Part shown: positions 18,003 to 25,649 of the stretch, piece after piece
Numbering within the stretch: the first letter of the stretch is position 1
Layout of the letters: each line of letters opens with the position of its first letter
NCBI GenBank assembly: GCA_947373245.1
Contig: CANBWY010000015.1
Location: 1 to 41,945, forward strand
Length of the DNA stretch: 41,945 bases
Direction: 5' to 3'
From: Comamonadaceae bacterium
GTDB lineage: Bacteria; Pseudomonadota; Gammaproteobacteria; Burkholderiales; Burkholderiaceae_C
Translations under genes and position numbers: made by a program
The notes under the pieces: generated by a model
What the model was told of the DNA's origin: nothing
Databases searched by the model: none
The model's input: only the letters and a program-made list of their open reading frames with translations

Positions 18003-19790
18003 ATGACTGAAAAATCAACTGCAACAATCGATGAAGATTTGATGGATGACGCTTTGAATCACGTCTATCTATTGCGTGAAAAATCAGCGCACATCATCAA
18101 GGCAGCACGTTCAGCGACGCTGGCGAACGTGCTGGCACCTTTGCTCTGTATTCCAATGTTCAAGGATGAAGTAAGGCCTTCACATTTAAATATTTGGCTT
18201 GGTTATATGCTCGTGGTGGTGGTTATTCGAACGTGGATAGTTTTCAAATTAGAATATAAAGCTGAAAATATAATTAATCCTCAACGAGATTTGAAAAATA
18301 TAACGTTGGGTGTCGGGATCGTCGGCTTCGGTTGGGGGCTGGGGTGGCTTTTGATGGCGCCGGATTTGCTAATGGTTAATCGCATGATCTATGTGTATAT
18401 GACCACTGCCGCAATGATATCAAGCATGTTTGCATATAGTATTAATAAAGCTACTTTTTACGCATTCACCTTACCTATCATGATCCCCTCTTTGGGTACG
18501 GTTTTATGGTCTGGTGATATTTTTCCATGGCCATTCTCAGTAGGCTTGGCGTCTTTGTATGTTGTCGTTCTGAGTATTGCAAAAAGTTTTGCTAAAACTT
18601 TTGAAGATTCTGTTAGTTTACGATTTCGTAACGAACGGCTTTACCAGCAGTTGGCAAATGAGCGCGATCAATCTGTTGCTGCCAATGCCGCTAAATCTAA
18701 ATTCATTGCGGTGGCAAGTCACGATTTACGACAGCCCATGCACGCAGTCAACGTTTATTTAGATTTAGTGAATCTGAATAACTTGCCCGTAGCAGAAAGC
18801 AAGTCACTGGTAAAAATTCAAAATAGCATCTCAACACTAAATTCCATGTTCGACTCTTTGTTAAACATTAGCAAACTTGATGCTGATGTCACGCAGGTCA
18901 ATAACCGCGCTTTTCGCCTAGAGGAACTTGCAAATTCAATCCGTGATCTCACAGAAACAAAAGTCAAAAATAAAGGACTCGCTTTTCATATCGACTCAGA
19001 GGATTTAATTGTGCGTGGCGATAAATTGCTATTGCAGCAAATCTTGAATAATCTCGTCTCGAATGCAATTCAATACACTGAAAAGGGCGAGATTGAAGCT
19101 AGATTTGCAGCGCAGAATGATTGTTTAGTGATTGAAGTTCGAGACACAGGATGCGGTATAGACGAATCAGAGCAGCAACAAGTTTTTAATGAGTTTTACC
19201 GTGCTGACGCAACGCGATCTTTGCACGATGGACTTGGGCTAGGATTATCAATTGTGAAGCGATTGTGTGATCTTATTGGTGCTGATGTCCGTGTCTTTTC
19301 CGAAATGGGGCAAGGTACTCAATTTGTAGTGACTACCCCCTACGCCGTATGCTTTGGCGAAGATGAGATCAATTCAAGCAAGGTAACTTTGAAGACTTTC
19401 AATACCCATCGAAGTCTTCAAGGTAAAAAAATTGCAGTCATTGAAGACAATCCAATTATTGTTGAAGCCTATCGACAAGCCCTTGCAAGCAAAGGGGCGC
19501 ATGTGTTGGTTTTGTCTGAGTTTGACAATGAGTTGAACTTTCAACTTGAGGCAATTGATCAAATAGATTGCATTCTGAGTGATTACCGTTTAAGTCAAAC
19601 GACGGGTGACCTATTGATACAGAAACTGCGTGAAAACTATAACGAAGAAGTTCCTGCCATCATTGTGACGGCTGATACTTCACCTTCACACATCAATCTA
19701 TTTGAGCGGTTGAATGTTCAGGTCATACATAAACCTATAAGTTTTCAAGAAGTTGCATGCGCAATTGAAAAATTAATTACCCCTGCATAG
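18003..19790 (+). CDS. Hybrid sensor histidine kinase with C-terminal receiver
   Basis: A 595-residue inner-membrane kinase. The N-terminal part (about 35-195) contains several hydrophobic helices and no large periplasmic loop, so sensing is probably within or near the membrane. The HisKA phospho-acceptor is H240 in VASHDLRQPMHA. The ATPase domain has the N box NNLVSNAIQYTEKG, G1 box DTGCGID and G2 box GLGLGLSIV. A C-terminal receiver carries D527 in LSDYRL and a Lys in IHKPIS. DLRQPMHA is the H-box variant common in kinases paired with NarL-type regulators. The receiver may act as a phosphate sink or relay. It follows the response regulator by 29 bp. The signal is unknown. Confidence 0.92.
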   Translation: MTEKSTATIDEDLMDDALNHVYLLREKSAHIIKAARSATLANVLAPLLCIPMFKDEVRPSHLNIWLGYMLVVVVIRTWIVFKLEYKAENIINPQRDLKNITLGVGIVGFGWGLGWLLMAPDLLMVNRMIYVYMTTAAMISSMFAYSINKATFYAFTLPIMIPSLGTVLWSGDIFPWPFSVGLASLYVVVLSIAKSFAKTFEDSVSLRFRNERLYQQLANERDQSVAANAAKSKFIAVASHDLRQPMHAVNVYLDLVNLNNLPVAESKSLVKIQNSISTLNSMFDSLLNISKLDADVTQVNNRAFRLEELANSIRDLTETKVKNKGLAFHIDSEDLIVRGDKLLLQQILNNLVSNAIQYTEKGEIEARFAAQNDCLVIEVRDTGCGIDESEQQQVFNEFYRADATRSLHDGLGLGLSIVKRLCDLIGADVRVFSEMGQGTQFVVTTPYAVCFGEDEINSSKVTLKTFNTHRSLQGKKIAVIEDNPIIVEAYRQALASKGAHVLVLSEFDNELNFQLEAIDQIDCILSDYRLSQTTGDLLIQKLRENYNEEVPAIIVTADTSPSHINLFERLNVQVIHKPISFQEVACAIEKLITPA

Positions 19791-19835
19791 GGTTCAATCT
19801 ATAGAATAGATGGTTTTAATCATCTGATTGAACTA

Positions 19836-19849
19836 TCGTTCTAGAACGA
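19836..19849. promoter_or_regulatory. 14-bp perfect palindrome upstream of the 50-residue ORF
   Basis: TCGTTCTAGAACGA reads identically on both strands. It lies 46 bp after the hybrid-kinase stop and 53 bp before the start of the small membrane protein at 19902. Its size and symmetry suit a dimeric DNA-binding protein; the nearby NarL-type regulator is a natural candidate, but this is inference. A weaker inverted repeat (19809-19824) lies just before it. Confidence 0.45.
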
Positions 19850-19870
19850 AAAATCGATTCCAATTTTCAT

Positions 19871-19888
19871 TGTATTTTTTAAAATACA
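19871..19888 (+). promoter_or_regulatory. AT-rich stem-loop in the leader of the 50-residue ORF
   Basis: TGTATTTT (19871-19878) and AAAATACA (19881-19888) are perfect inverted arms around two bases. The structure ends 6 bases before the AAAGGA ribosome-binding site of the ORF at 19902. It could be an operator, a weak terminator remnant or a structure affecting translation; sequence alone does not decide. Confidence 0.35.
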
Positions 19889-19901
19889 TGCAAAGGAATC
19901 A

Positions 19902-20054
19902 ATGATGCAAACGACTAAACTCAATTTAATTTTACATTTTGTATTGACCGCTGTGATCGCTGTTTTGTTATACGGAAAAATAGATTATTCATCGAATAAT
20001 GACACGCTTTGTCCTGCTATCACAGAGACTTTAATTTGTATGATTGGCCCTTAA
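19902..20054 (+). CDS. Small single-pass membrane protein, 50 residues, unknown
   Basis: A short open frame starts ATGATG at 19902 with a good ribosome-binding site (AAAGGA, 19892-19897, spacing about 4-7). The peptide begins MMQTTKLNLILHFVLTAVIA; residues 8-24 form one hydrophobic helix, and the rest (about 25-50) is polar and has two Cys (C37 and C46) that would lie in the periplasm if the N-terminus is inside. It follows the hybrid kinase by 111 bp with a palindrome and stem-loop between. This suggests its own regulated promoter and perhaps a role as an accessory or target of the two-component system. No family is recognised. Being so short, it might be spurious, but the ribosome site and helix support it. 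Confidence 0.5.
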   Translation: MMQTTKLNLILHFVLTAVIAVLLYGKIDYSSNNDTLCPAITETLICMIGP

Positions 20055-20104
20055 CCATTTATTCAGATCGCTTGTATATCGAAACACAAGGGCTGTGGTG
20101 ACTG

Positions 20105-20869
20105 TCAGGCGTTGCTTTTTGCCTCTGTGCGAGCCAGTACCAAGCCGGTGATGTGCGCAGCCCCTGCGGCGCGTAGGGCGCGAGCGGCTTCGTACAGAGA
20201 GGCCCCGGTGGTCATCACGTCGTCCACCAGCACCACGCGTTGGCCATACACGGCTGGCACGCGCTCTGGCGCTATCCAAAATGCACCGCGTACATGGTCG
20301 AGCCGATCTTCGCGCGAGGCGCCCACTTGGTGGGCACGGTCGCCGCTGCGCAGCAGGGTGTGTGCATGGGTCTTGTGCGGGGCCAGCTGACGGGCCAGCT
20401 CTAGGGCTTGGTTGAAGCCGCGTTCGCGCAAGCGCGTGGCCGAGAGCGGCATGGGGACCACGAGGTTGGCTTCGTCTAGCGCGGGCTCGACCCATGGGGC
20501 ATGACGCATCACATGCGCCAAGGCGCGGGCCACGCTGGGGTCAGCTTGGAACTTGAGGCGCGCAATGCAGTCGGACCACGGAAAGGTGTAGCTCACAGCG
20601 GCCACGCAGGCGTCGAGTGGGCTGGGGTGTTGGTCGCAGTTGCGGCAGCTGGGTTGGTGGGACGTGAGGGCGCAGGTGGGGCAACGCAAGGTGGGTTGTG
20701 CAAATCGTTCGATGCAAGACACGCACAACGGTTGGCTGGGCCAAGCATGGCAGACCTGACAGACGCTGGGCAGCATCAGCAGCTGGCGCCATTGCAAGCC
20801 GATTTGCCAGCGGAGTCGCAAGCCGAAGTGGGGCTTGTGCAAAGCCCTGCCGCGCTGAGGGAGTGTCAT
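20105..20869 (-). CDS. comF: ComF family phosphoribosyltransferase-like protein
   Basis: A 254-residue cytosolic protein with an N-terminal zinc-ribbon-like set of Cys pairs (CQVC, CVSC, CPTC, CRNC; about residues 37-78) and a C-terminal type I phosphoribosyltransferase domain with the PRPP motif VVLVDDVMTTGAS. The family (ComF/GntX) is linked to DNA uptake and natural transformation, though its exact reaction is not settled. RLRERGFNQALELAR is a further family block. It is divergent from the methyltransferase gene at 20893, with only 23 bp between start codons, so the promoters must overlap the coding regions. Confidence 0.9.
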   Translation of the reverse strand: MTLPQRGRALHKPHFGLRLRWQIGLQWRQLLMLPSVCQVCHAWPSQPLCVSCIERFAQPTLRCPTCALTSHQPSCRNCDQHPSPLDACVAAVSYTFPWSDCIARLKFQADPSVARALAHVMRHAPWVEPALDEANLVVPMPLSATRLRERGFNQALELARQLAPHKTHAHTLLRSGDRAHQVGASREDRLDHVRGAFWIAPERVPAVYGQRVVLVDDVMTTGASLYEAARALRAAGAAHITGLVLARTEAKSNA

Positions 20870-20892
20870 GTACTCAATATACTGCTGCTTAA

Positions 20893-21807
20893 ATGTCTGA
20901 TACCTCTCGCCCTGAGCGCCCTCCCACCTTAGACCCTGTCGCCAGCGCCCGTTGGTCCGCTTGGCCGCACACGCAATCGCCTTGGCTCAACGAAGAGATC
21001 GGGCAGCGCATGGAAGACCGCTTGCAGTGGATCCGTTTGCAGCCTCAGTCGTGGGTCGATTGGGCCCCCCTCAGTGGCGGCTTGCAGACGCACGGCAAGC
21101 TCCGCGCGCGATACTCACAAGCGGCGTGCCAAGTGATAGAAGCCAGCCCACGGCGCGAACGCCTTGCGCGTCAAGCCTTGCAAGCGCCTTGGTGGCAGCG
21201 TTGGCTCAAAACCAATGCCTTGACTTTTGGTGAACCCGCTGCAGCCAGTGCCAATATGGTGTGGGCCAATATGGCGCTGCACACCAGCGATGACCCGCAA
21301 GCCTTGCTCAAGAAATGGCATCAACTGCTGGCCGTGGATGGCTTTTTGATGTTTTCCTGTCTCGGACCGGACACGCTGCGCGAACTCAACGAGGTCTACC
21401 AACGCATGGGCTGGCCACCTGCTTGCCATGCCTTCACCGACATGCATGACTGGGGAGACATGTTGGTGCAAGCAGGTTTTGCAGAGCCCGTGATGGACAT
21501 GGAGCGCATCACCCTGACCTATGCCAATGTCGACAGTTTGTTGGCCGAGTTTCGTGCGCTAGGCCGCAACCTGCATCGTGAACGCTTTGCGGGCCTGCGC
21601 GGCAAACAATGGTTGGCGCAGTTGAAAAATGCACTGCTGGTGTTAGCCAAACCGAACCAAGAGGGCCGCTTGAGTTTGACGGTTGAAGTGATTTATGGAC
21701 ATGCCTTGAAGCCTTTGCCACGTCTCAAAGTCAAGGGCGAGAGCACGGTCAGCCTACAAGACATGCGCACGCTACTAGGACAATCCCTTAGCAGTGAGTC
21801 TGTATGA
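20893..21807 (+). CDS. BioC-like SAM-dependent methyltransferase
   Basis: A 304-residue protein similar in layout to malonyl-ACP O-methyltransferase (BioC), the enzyme that starts biotin synthesis. The post-motif features are visible: NMVWANMALHTSDDPQ and LAVDGFLMFSCLGPDTLREL, the latter typical of BioC-type enzymes. The usual SAM-binding glycine motif I is not clear; the place where it is expected reads WVDWAPLSGGLQTHG, which is degenerate. So activity is uncertain. It is divergent from comF and lies upstream of the cox operon, with about 105 bp before coxB. No other bio genes are near. Confidence 0.72.
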   Translation: MSDTSRPERPPTLDPVASARWSAWPHTQSPWLNEEIGQRMEDRLQWIRLQPQSWVDWAPLSGGLQTHGKLRARYSQAACQVIEASPRRERLARQALQAPWWQRWLKTNALTFGEPAAASANMVWANMALHTSDDPQALLKKWHQLLAVDGFLMFSCLGPDTLRELNEVYQRMGWPPACHAFTDMHDWGDMLVQAGFAEPVMDMERITLTYANVDSLLAEFRALGRNLHRERFAGLRGKQWLAQLKNALLVLAKPNQEGRLSLTVEVIYGHALKPLPRLKVKGESTVSLQDMRTLLGQSLSSESV

Positions 21808-21828
21808 TTTTCTGTGTGAGCTTGTAGC

Positions 21829-21878
21829 GCAAACCAAGCTTGGACACTGTGTGCTAGATCAGTGTTTGACGGGTTTGC
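21829..21878 (+). promoter_or_regulatory. Nested inverted repeats in the coxB leader
   Basis: Outer arms GCAAACC (21829-21835) and GGTTTGC (21872-21878) enclose inner arms ACACTG (21844-21849) and CAGTGT (21860-21865), and the left half also includes the 10-bp palindrome CCAAGCTTGG (21834-21843). The segment lies 34 bases before the coxB start. It can fold into a two-tier hairpin if transcribed, or serve as operator DNA. Function is inferred only from position and symmetry. Confidence 0.4.
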
Positions 21879-21912
21879 AGTCCTGAAGACAAAAAACATT
21901 GAGGCGATCAAA

Positions 21913-23082
21913 GTGACGAAGAACCATCTTTTACAAAAGTTGACTTCAGGTGTGTTGTTCCTCGCCACTTGGGTGAGCACAGCCGCTTGGGCGGTGAACG
22001 ATTTGCCGGGCGGCCCTGCCGTGTGGCAGATGAACCTCCAACCTGGTGCGACCAAAATTGCGCAAGAGCAGGGCTGGCTGCATTGGTTCATGCTCATCAT
22101 CTGCTCGGTCATTTTTGTGGCGGTTTTCGGTGTGATGTTTTATTCCATTTGGAAGCACCGCAAATCGGTGGGGCATAAATCGGCCAGCTTCCACGAATCG
22201 GTCAAAGTCGAAATTGCGTGGACCGTCATTCCTTTCATCATCGTCATCTTGATGGCCTTACCAGCGACCAGGGTGGTGGTGGCTCAAAAAGACACCTCCA
22301 ATGCGGACTTGACGATCAAAGCCACAGGCTACCAGTGGAAATGGGGCTATGACTACCTCAAAGGTCAAGGCGAAGGCATTGGCTTCATCTCCACGCTGGA
22401 CAATGCGCAGCGCGAAATGTCGAACAACGGCGCCAAGGGCGTGGACATCGACGATTACCTGTTGAAAGTTGATAACCCGCTGGTGGTGCCTGTCAACAAA
22501 AAGATCCGCATCATCACCACGGCCAATGACGTGATCCACGCGTTTGCTGTGCCATCACTGGGGGTGAAGCAAGATGCGATTCCCGGCTTCGTGCGTGACA
22601 CCTGGTTCCGCGCCGAAGCGGTGGGCGACTACCACGGTCAGTGCCAAGAGCTGTGCGGCAAAGAACACGCCTACATGCCCATTCATGTGAAGGTACTCAG
22701 CGCGGCTGATTACACCGCTTGGGTGGCGGGTGAGCAAAAGAAGATGGCGGCCAAACTGGAAGATCCTTCCAAGATTTGGACTTTGGATGAAATCACCCAA
22801 CGCGGTGCCAAGGTCTATGCCGCCAACTGCGCGGCTTGCCACCAGCCCAACGGAAAAGGCATGGGCCCCATCAAGCCCCTTGACGGTTCTGCTGTCGTTT
22901 TGGATGCGGACAAGACCCGTCAAATCAAAGTGCTGTTGAACGGTCAAAACAATTTGGCCATGCCAAGCTGGAAGATGCTCAGCGACACTGATATTGCTGC
23001 TGTCATCAGCTTCACGAAAAACAATTGGTCCAACAAGACCGGCCAGCTGGTGCAGCCTGCCGATGTCAAGGCCGCCCGTTAA
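21913..23082 (+). CDS. coxB: Cytochrome c oxidase subunit II fused to a cytochrome c domain
   Basis: A 389-residue inner-membrane subunit of aa3-type oxidase. A signal peptide (ending AAWA) is followed by two membrane helices (about residues 56-80 and 102-120) and the periplasmic CuA domain with CQELCGKEHAYMP, the copper ligand set. A C-terminal cytochrome c domain has the heme c site CAACH. GTG 21913 is chosen because GAGG sits 8 bases upstream and it puts the signal peptide at the N-terminus; an earlier in-frame GTG at 21862 lacks a ribosome site. It opens the cox operon, with coxA 26 bp downstream. Confidence 0.95.
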   Translation: MTKNHLLQKLTSGVLFLATWVSTAAWAVNDLPGGPAVWQMNLQPGATKIAQEQGWLHWFMLIICSVIFVAVFGVMFYSIWKHRKSVGHKSASFHESVKVEIAWTVIPFIIVILMALPATRVVVAQKDTSNADLTIKATGYQWKWGYDYLKGQGEGIGFISTLDNAQREMSNNGAKGVDIDDYLLKVDNPLVVPVNKKIRIITTANDVIHAFAVPSLGVKQDAIPGFVRDTWFRAEAVGDYHGQCQELCGKEHAYMPIHVKVLSAADYTAWVAGEQKKMAAKLEDPSKIWTLDEITQRGAKVYAANCAACHQPNGKGMGPIKPLDGSAVVLDADKTRQIKVLLNGQNNLAMPSWKMLSDTDIAAVISFTKNNWSNKTGQLVQPADVKAAR

Positions 23083-23108
23083 AAGCTAGCGTTTCGAAGG
23101 AACACATC

Positions 23109-24719
23109 ATGAGCGCAGTCCTCCATTCCCACGGTCACGACGACCACCACGGTGCCCCTCACGGCTGGCAGCGTTGGGTGTTTGCCACCAACCACAAAGA
23201 CATTGGTACTTTGTATCTGCTGTTTGCCTTCACCATGCTGATGATCGGTGGCGTCTTGGCGCTGCTGATTCGTGCAGAACTGTTCCAGCCCGGGTTGCAA
23301 TTGGTCAACCCCGAGTTGTTCAACCAGCTCACCACCATGCACGGACTGATCATGGTGTTTGGCGCCATCATGCCGGCCTTCGTCGGCTTTGCGAACTGGA
23401 TGATTCCGTTGCAAATCGGTGCATCTGACATGGCTTTTGCCCGCATGAACAACTTCAGCTTTTGGTTGATGATTCCTGCGGCGGTGACCTTGGTCAGCTC
23501 GTTTTTCATGCCCGGCGGTGCACCTGCTGCGGGCTGGACGCTTTATGCGCCGTTGACCTTGCAAATGGGGCCGTCGATGGATGCAGGTATTTTCGCCATG
23601 CATCTGTTGGGCGCTTCGTCGATCATGGGTTCGATCAACATCATCGTGACCATCCTCAACATGCGTGCCCCCGGCATGACCTTGATGAAGATGCCCATGT
23701 TTGTGTGGACTTGGTTGATCACCGCTTATTTGTTGATCGCCGTGATGCCTGTGCTGGCTGGCGCGATCACCATGACTTTGACCGACCGTCACTTTGGCAC
23801 AACGTTTTTCAACCCCGCAGGCGGGGGTGACCCCATCATGTACCAGCACATCTTCTGGTTCTTTGGCCACCCTGAGGTGTACATCATGATCTTGCCGGCC
23901 TTCGGCATCATCAGCCAGATCGTGCCAGCTTTTGCGCGCAAGAAATTGTTCGGTTATGCCTCGATGGTGTACGCCACATCGTCGATTGCGATTTTGTCGT
24001 TCATCGTGTGGGCGCACCACATGTATGCCACAGGCATGCCTGTCACGGGCCAGTTGTTCTTCATGTACGCCACGATGTTGATCTCCGTGCCCACGGGCGT
24101 GAAGGTGTTCAACTGGATCGCGACCATGTGGCGCGGCTCCATGACATTTGAAACGCCCATGCTGTTTGCGGTGGGCTTCATCTTTGTGTTCACGATGGGT
24201 GGCTTTACTGGCCTGATCTTGTCAATGGCACCGATTGACACCCAAGTGCAAGACACCTACTACGTGGTGGCGCATTTCCACTACGTATTGGTGGCGGGCT
24301 CTTTGTTTGCCATGTTCGCGGGCTTTTATTACTGGTCCCCCAAGTGGACCGGTGTGATGTACAACGAAAAGCGCGGCCAAATCCATTTCTGGTGGACCTT
24401 GATTGCTTTCAACGTCACGTTTTTCCCCATGCATTTCTTGGGTTTAGCCGGTATGCCACGTCGCTACGCGGACTACCCCATGCAGTTTGCCGATTTCAAC
24501 GCGGTGGCCTCGATTGGTGCGTTCTTCTTTGGTTTTGCACAGGTTTACTTTTTCATCTTTGTGGTGCTGCCAACAATGCGCGGCCACGGTGACAAAGCGC
24601 CCGCTAAACCTTGGGAAGCCGCCGAAGGCTTGGAGTGGGAAGTGCCTTCACCTGCACCTTTCCACACTTTTGAAACACCACCCAAGTTGGACGCGACAGC
24701 TACCCGCGTGATTGGCTGA
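23109..24719 (+). CDS. coxA: Cytochrome c oxidase subunit I
   Basis: The catalytic subunit, 536 residues, with twelve membrane helices and the heme a and a3-CuB centre that reduces oxygen. Diagnostic segments include HGLIMVFGAIMPAF, WFFGHPEVYIMILPAFG (CuB His and the crosslinked Tyr), IVWAHHMYATG and VVAHFHYVLV with the heme ligands. The N-terminal His-rich tail HSHGHDDHHG may bind copper. ATG 23109 has GAAGGA about 8 bases upstream and is preferred over an upstream in-frame ATG at 23025, which lies within coxB. The gene is followed after 2 bp by a small assembly protein. Confidence 0.97.
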   Translation: MSAVLHSHGHDDHHGAPHGWQRWVFATNHKDIGTLYLLFAFTMLMIGGVLALLIRAELFQPGLQLVNPELFNQLTTMHGLIMVFGAIMPAFVGFANWMIPLQIGASDMAFARMNNFSFWLMIPAAVTLVSSFFMPGGAPAAGWTLYAPLTLQMGPSMDAGIFAMHLLGASSIMGSINIIVTILNMRAPGMTLMKMPMFVWTWLITAYLLIAVMPVLAGAITMTLTDRHFGTTFFNPAGGGDPIMYQHIFWFFGHPEVYIMILPAFGIISQIVPAFARKKLFGYASMVYATSSIAILSFIVWAHHMYATGMPVTGQLFFMYATMLISVPTGVKVFNWIATMWRGSMTFETPMLFAVGFIFVFTMGGFTGLILSMAPIDTQVQDTYYVVAHFHYVLVAGSLFAMFAGFYYWSPKWTGVMYNEKRGQIHFWWTLIAFNVTFFPMHFLGLAGMPRRYADYPMQFADFNAVASIGAFFFGFAQVYFFIFVVLPTMRGHGDKAPAKPWEAAEGLEWEVPSPAPFHTFETPPKLDATATRVIG

Positions 24720-24721
24720 GC

Positions 24722-24835
24722 ATGACCACGCCAGAGCAACGCAAAAACAACCTTCGCCTCGGGCTGATCTTGGCCTCAGTGGCGTTGGTGTTCTTTGTCG
24801 GCTTCTTTGTCAAAGTCATGTTGTTGAATCGCTGA
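24722..24835 (+). CDS. Cytochrome oxidase small assembly protein
   Basis: A 37-residue peptide starting MTTPEQRKNNLRLGLILASV with one hydrophobic helix (about residues 13-34) and a short basic end. It begins 2 bp after the coxA stop and ends 4 bp before ctaG, so it is embedded in the operon. Peptides of this size and place are annotated as cytochrome oxidase small assembly proteins in Burkholderiales; the mechanism is not known. Confidence 0.75.
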   Translation: MTTPEQRKNNLRLGLILASVALVFFVGFFVKVMLLNR

Positions 24836-24839
24836 AGCC

Positions 24840-25445
24840 ATGGCTGCCCCTCGTCATAACTTGCTCATGTTCAAAAAGCTGCTCGTCGTGGCAGCGGGCA
24901 TGTTCGCCTTTGGTTATGCCTTGGTCCCCATGTACAAAGCGATTTGCGAATTCACCGGCATCAACATCTTGGCCTTGGGTGAGCGCGAAATTCCGGGTTC
25001 TGGCAGCGCACGTTTCAACGCGAGCAACACGCAAGTCGATACCAGTCGCACCATCACGGTGGAGTTTGACGCCAACGCGCGGGGTCCTTGGAAATTCAAG
25101 CCCGCGCAAAGCTCCATGCAAGTGCATCCGGGCGAGATGATGACCGTGATGTACGAATTCGAAAATGTGCAAGACCGCGTCATGTCGGCCCAAGCCATTC
25201 CCAGCTATGCACCGCGCCAAGCGGCGGCGCATTTCAACAAGTTGGAATGTTTCTGTTTTAACCAATACACCTTGGCACCTGGCGAGAAAAAGCAGTGGCC
25301 TGTGGTGTTTGTGATTGACCATAAGTTATCCAAAGACGTGACCACCATCACCTTGTCGTACACCTTCTTCGAGGTGGGTTCTAAAACGCCAGCTGCACCG
25401 ACTGCTGCGTTAGATGCACCGCACAAAGCCGAGGTGGGGGTATGA
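24840..25445 (+). CDS. ctaG: Cytochrome c oxidase assembly protein CtaG/Cox11
   Basis: A 201-residue membrane-anchored copper chaperone that delivers copper to CuB of subunit I. One N-terminal helix (about 10-32) anchors a periplasmic beta-domain. The copper-binding motif ECFCFNQ is present, as are the family blocks YKAICEFTGINI and PAQSSMQVHPGE. The length is normal. It shares an ATGA overlap with the following DUF2970 gene. Confidence 0.95.
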   Translation: MAAPRHNLLMFKKLLVVAAGMFAFGYALVPMYKAICEFTGINILALGEREIPGSGSARFNASNTQVDTSRTITVEFDANARGPWKFKPAQSSMQVHPGEMMTVMYEFENVQDRVMSAQAIPSYAPRQAAAHFNKLECFCFNQYTLAPGEKKQWPVVFVIDHKLSKDVTTITLSYTFFEVGSKTPAAPTAALDAPHKAEVGV

Positions 25446-25636
25446 GCCAAAAAACATCACTGCTGCGCTCTGTCAAAGCGGTGGCTTGGTCGTTTTTGGG
25501 AATTCGCAAAAGTAGCGAGTTTCAAGAGGACATCGACAAGATCACGCCCTTGCATGTGCTGGGCGTGGGGTTGGTGGCCGTGTTCCTGTTTGTGATCAGC
25601 TTGATCGTGTTGGTCAATTTGGTCGTCGCGAAATAA
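25442..25636 (+). CDS. DUF2970 family small membrane protein
   Basis: A 64-residue protein with an N-terminal amphipathic part containing AVAWSFLGIRKSSEFQED, typical of DUF2970, and one C-terminal membrane helix (about 40-62). The start overlaps the ctaG stop by 4 bases, indicating translational coupling. Its constant place between ctaG and coxC in Burkholderiales suggests a part in oxidase assembly or stability, but no function is established. Confidence 0.85.
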   Translation: MSQKTSLLRSVKAVAWSFLGIRKSSEFQEDIDKITPLHVLGVGLVAVFLFVISLIVLVNLVVAK

Positions 25637-25649
25637 TGAAGGAGTGGAA

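Noticed and set aside
20047-20099. GCCCTT...AAGGGC inverted pair after the 50-residue ORF as a terminator
   Set aside because: The arms are only 6 bp, about 35 bases apart, and no T run follows.
23079-24020. Long open frame on the minus strand opposite coxA (313 codons)
   Set aside because: It is fully antisense to a certain gene, its product is Arg/His/Gln-rich as expected from reversed codons, and it has no ribosome-binding site or domain.
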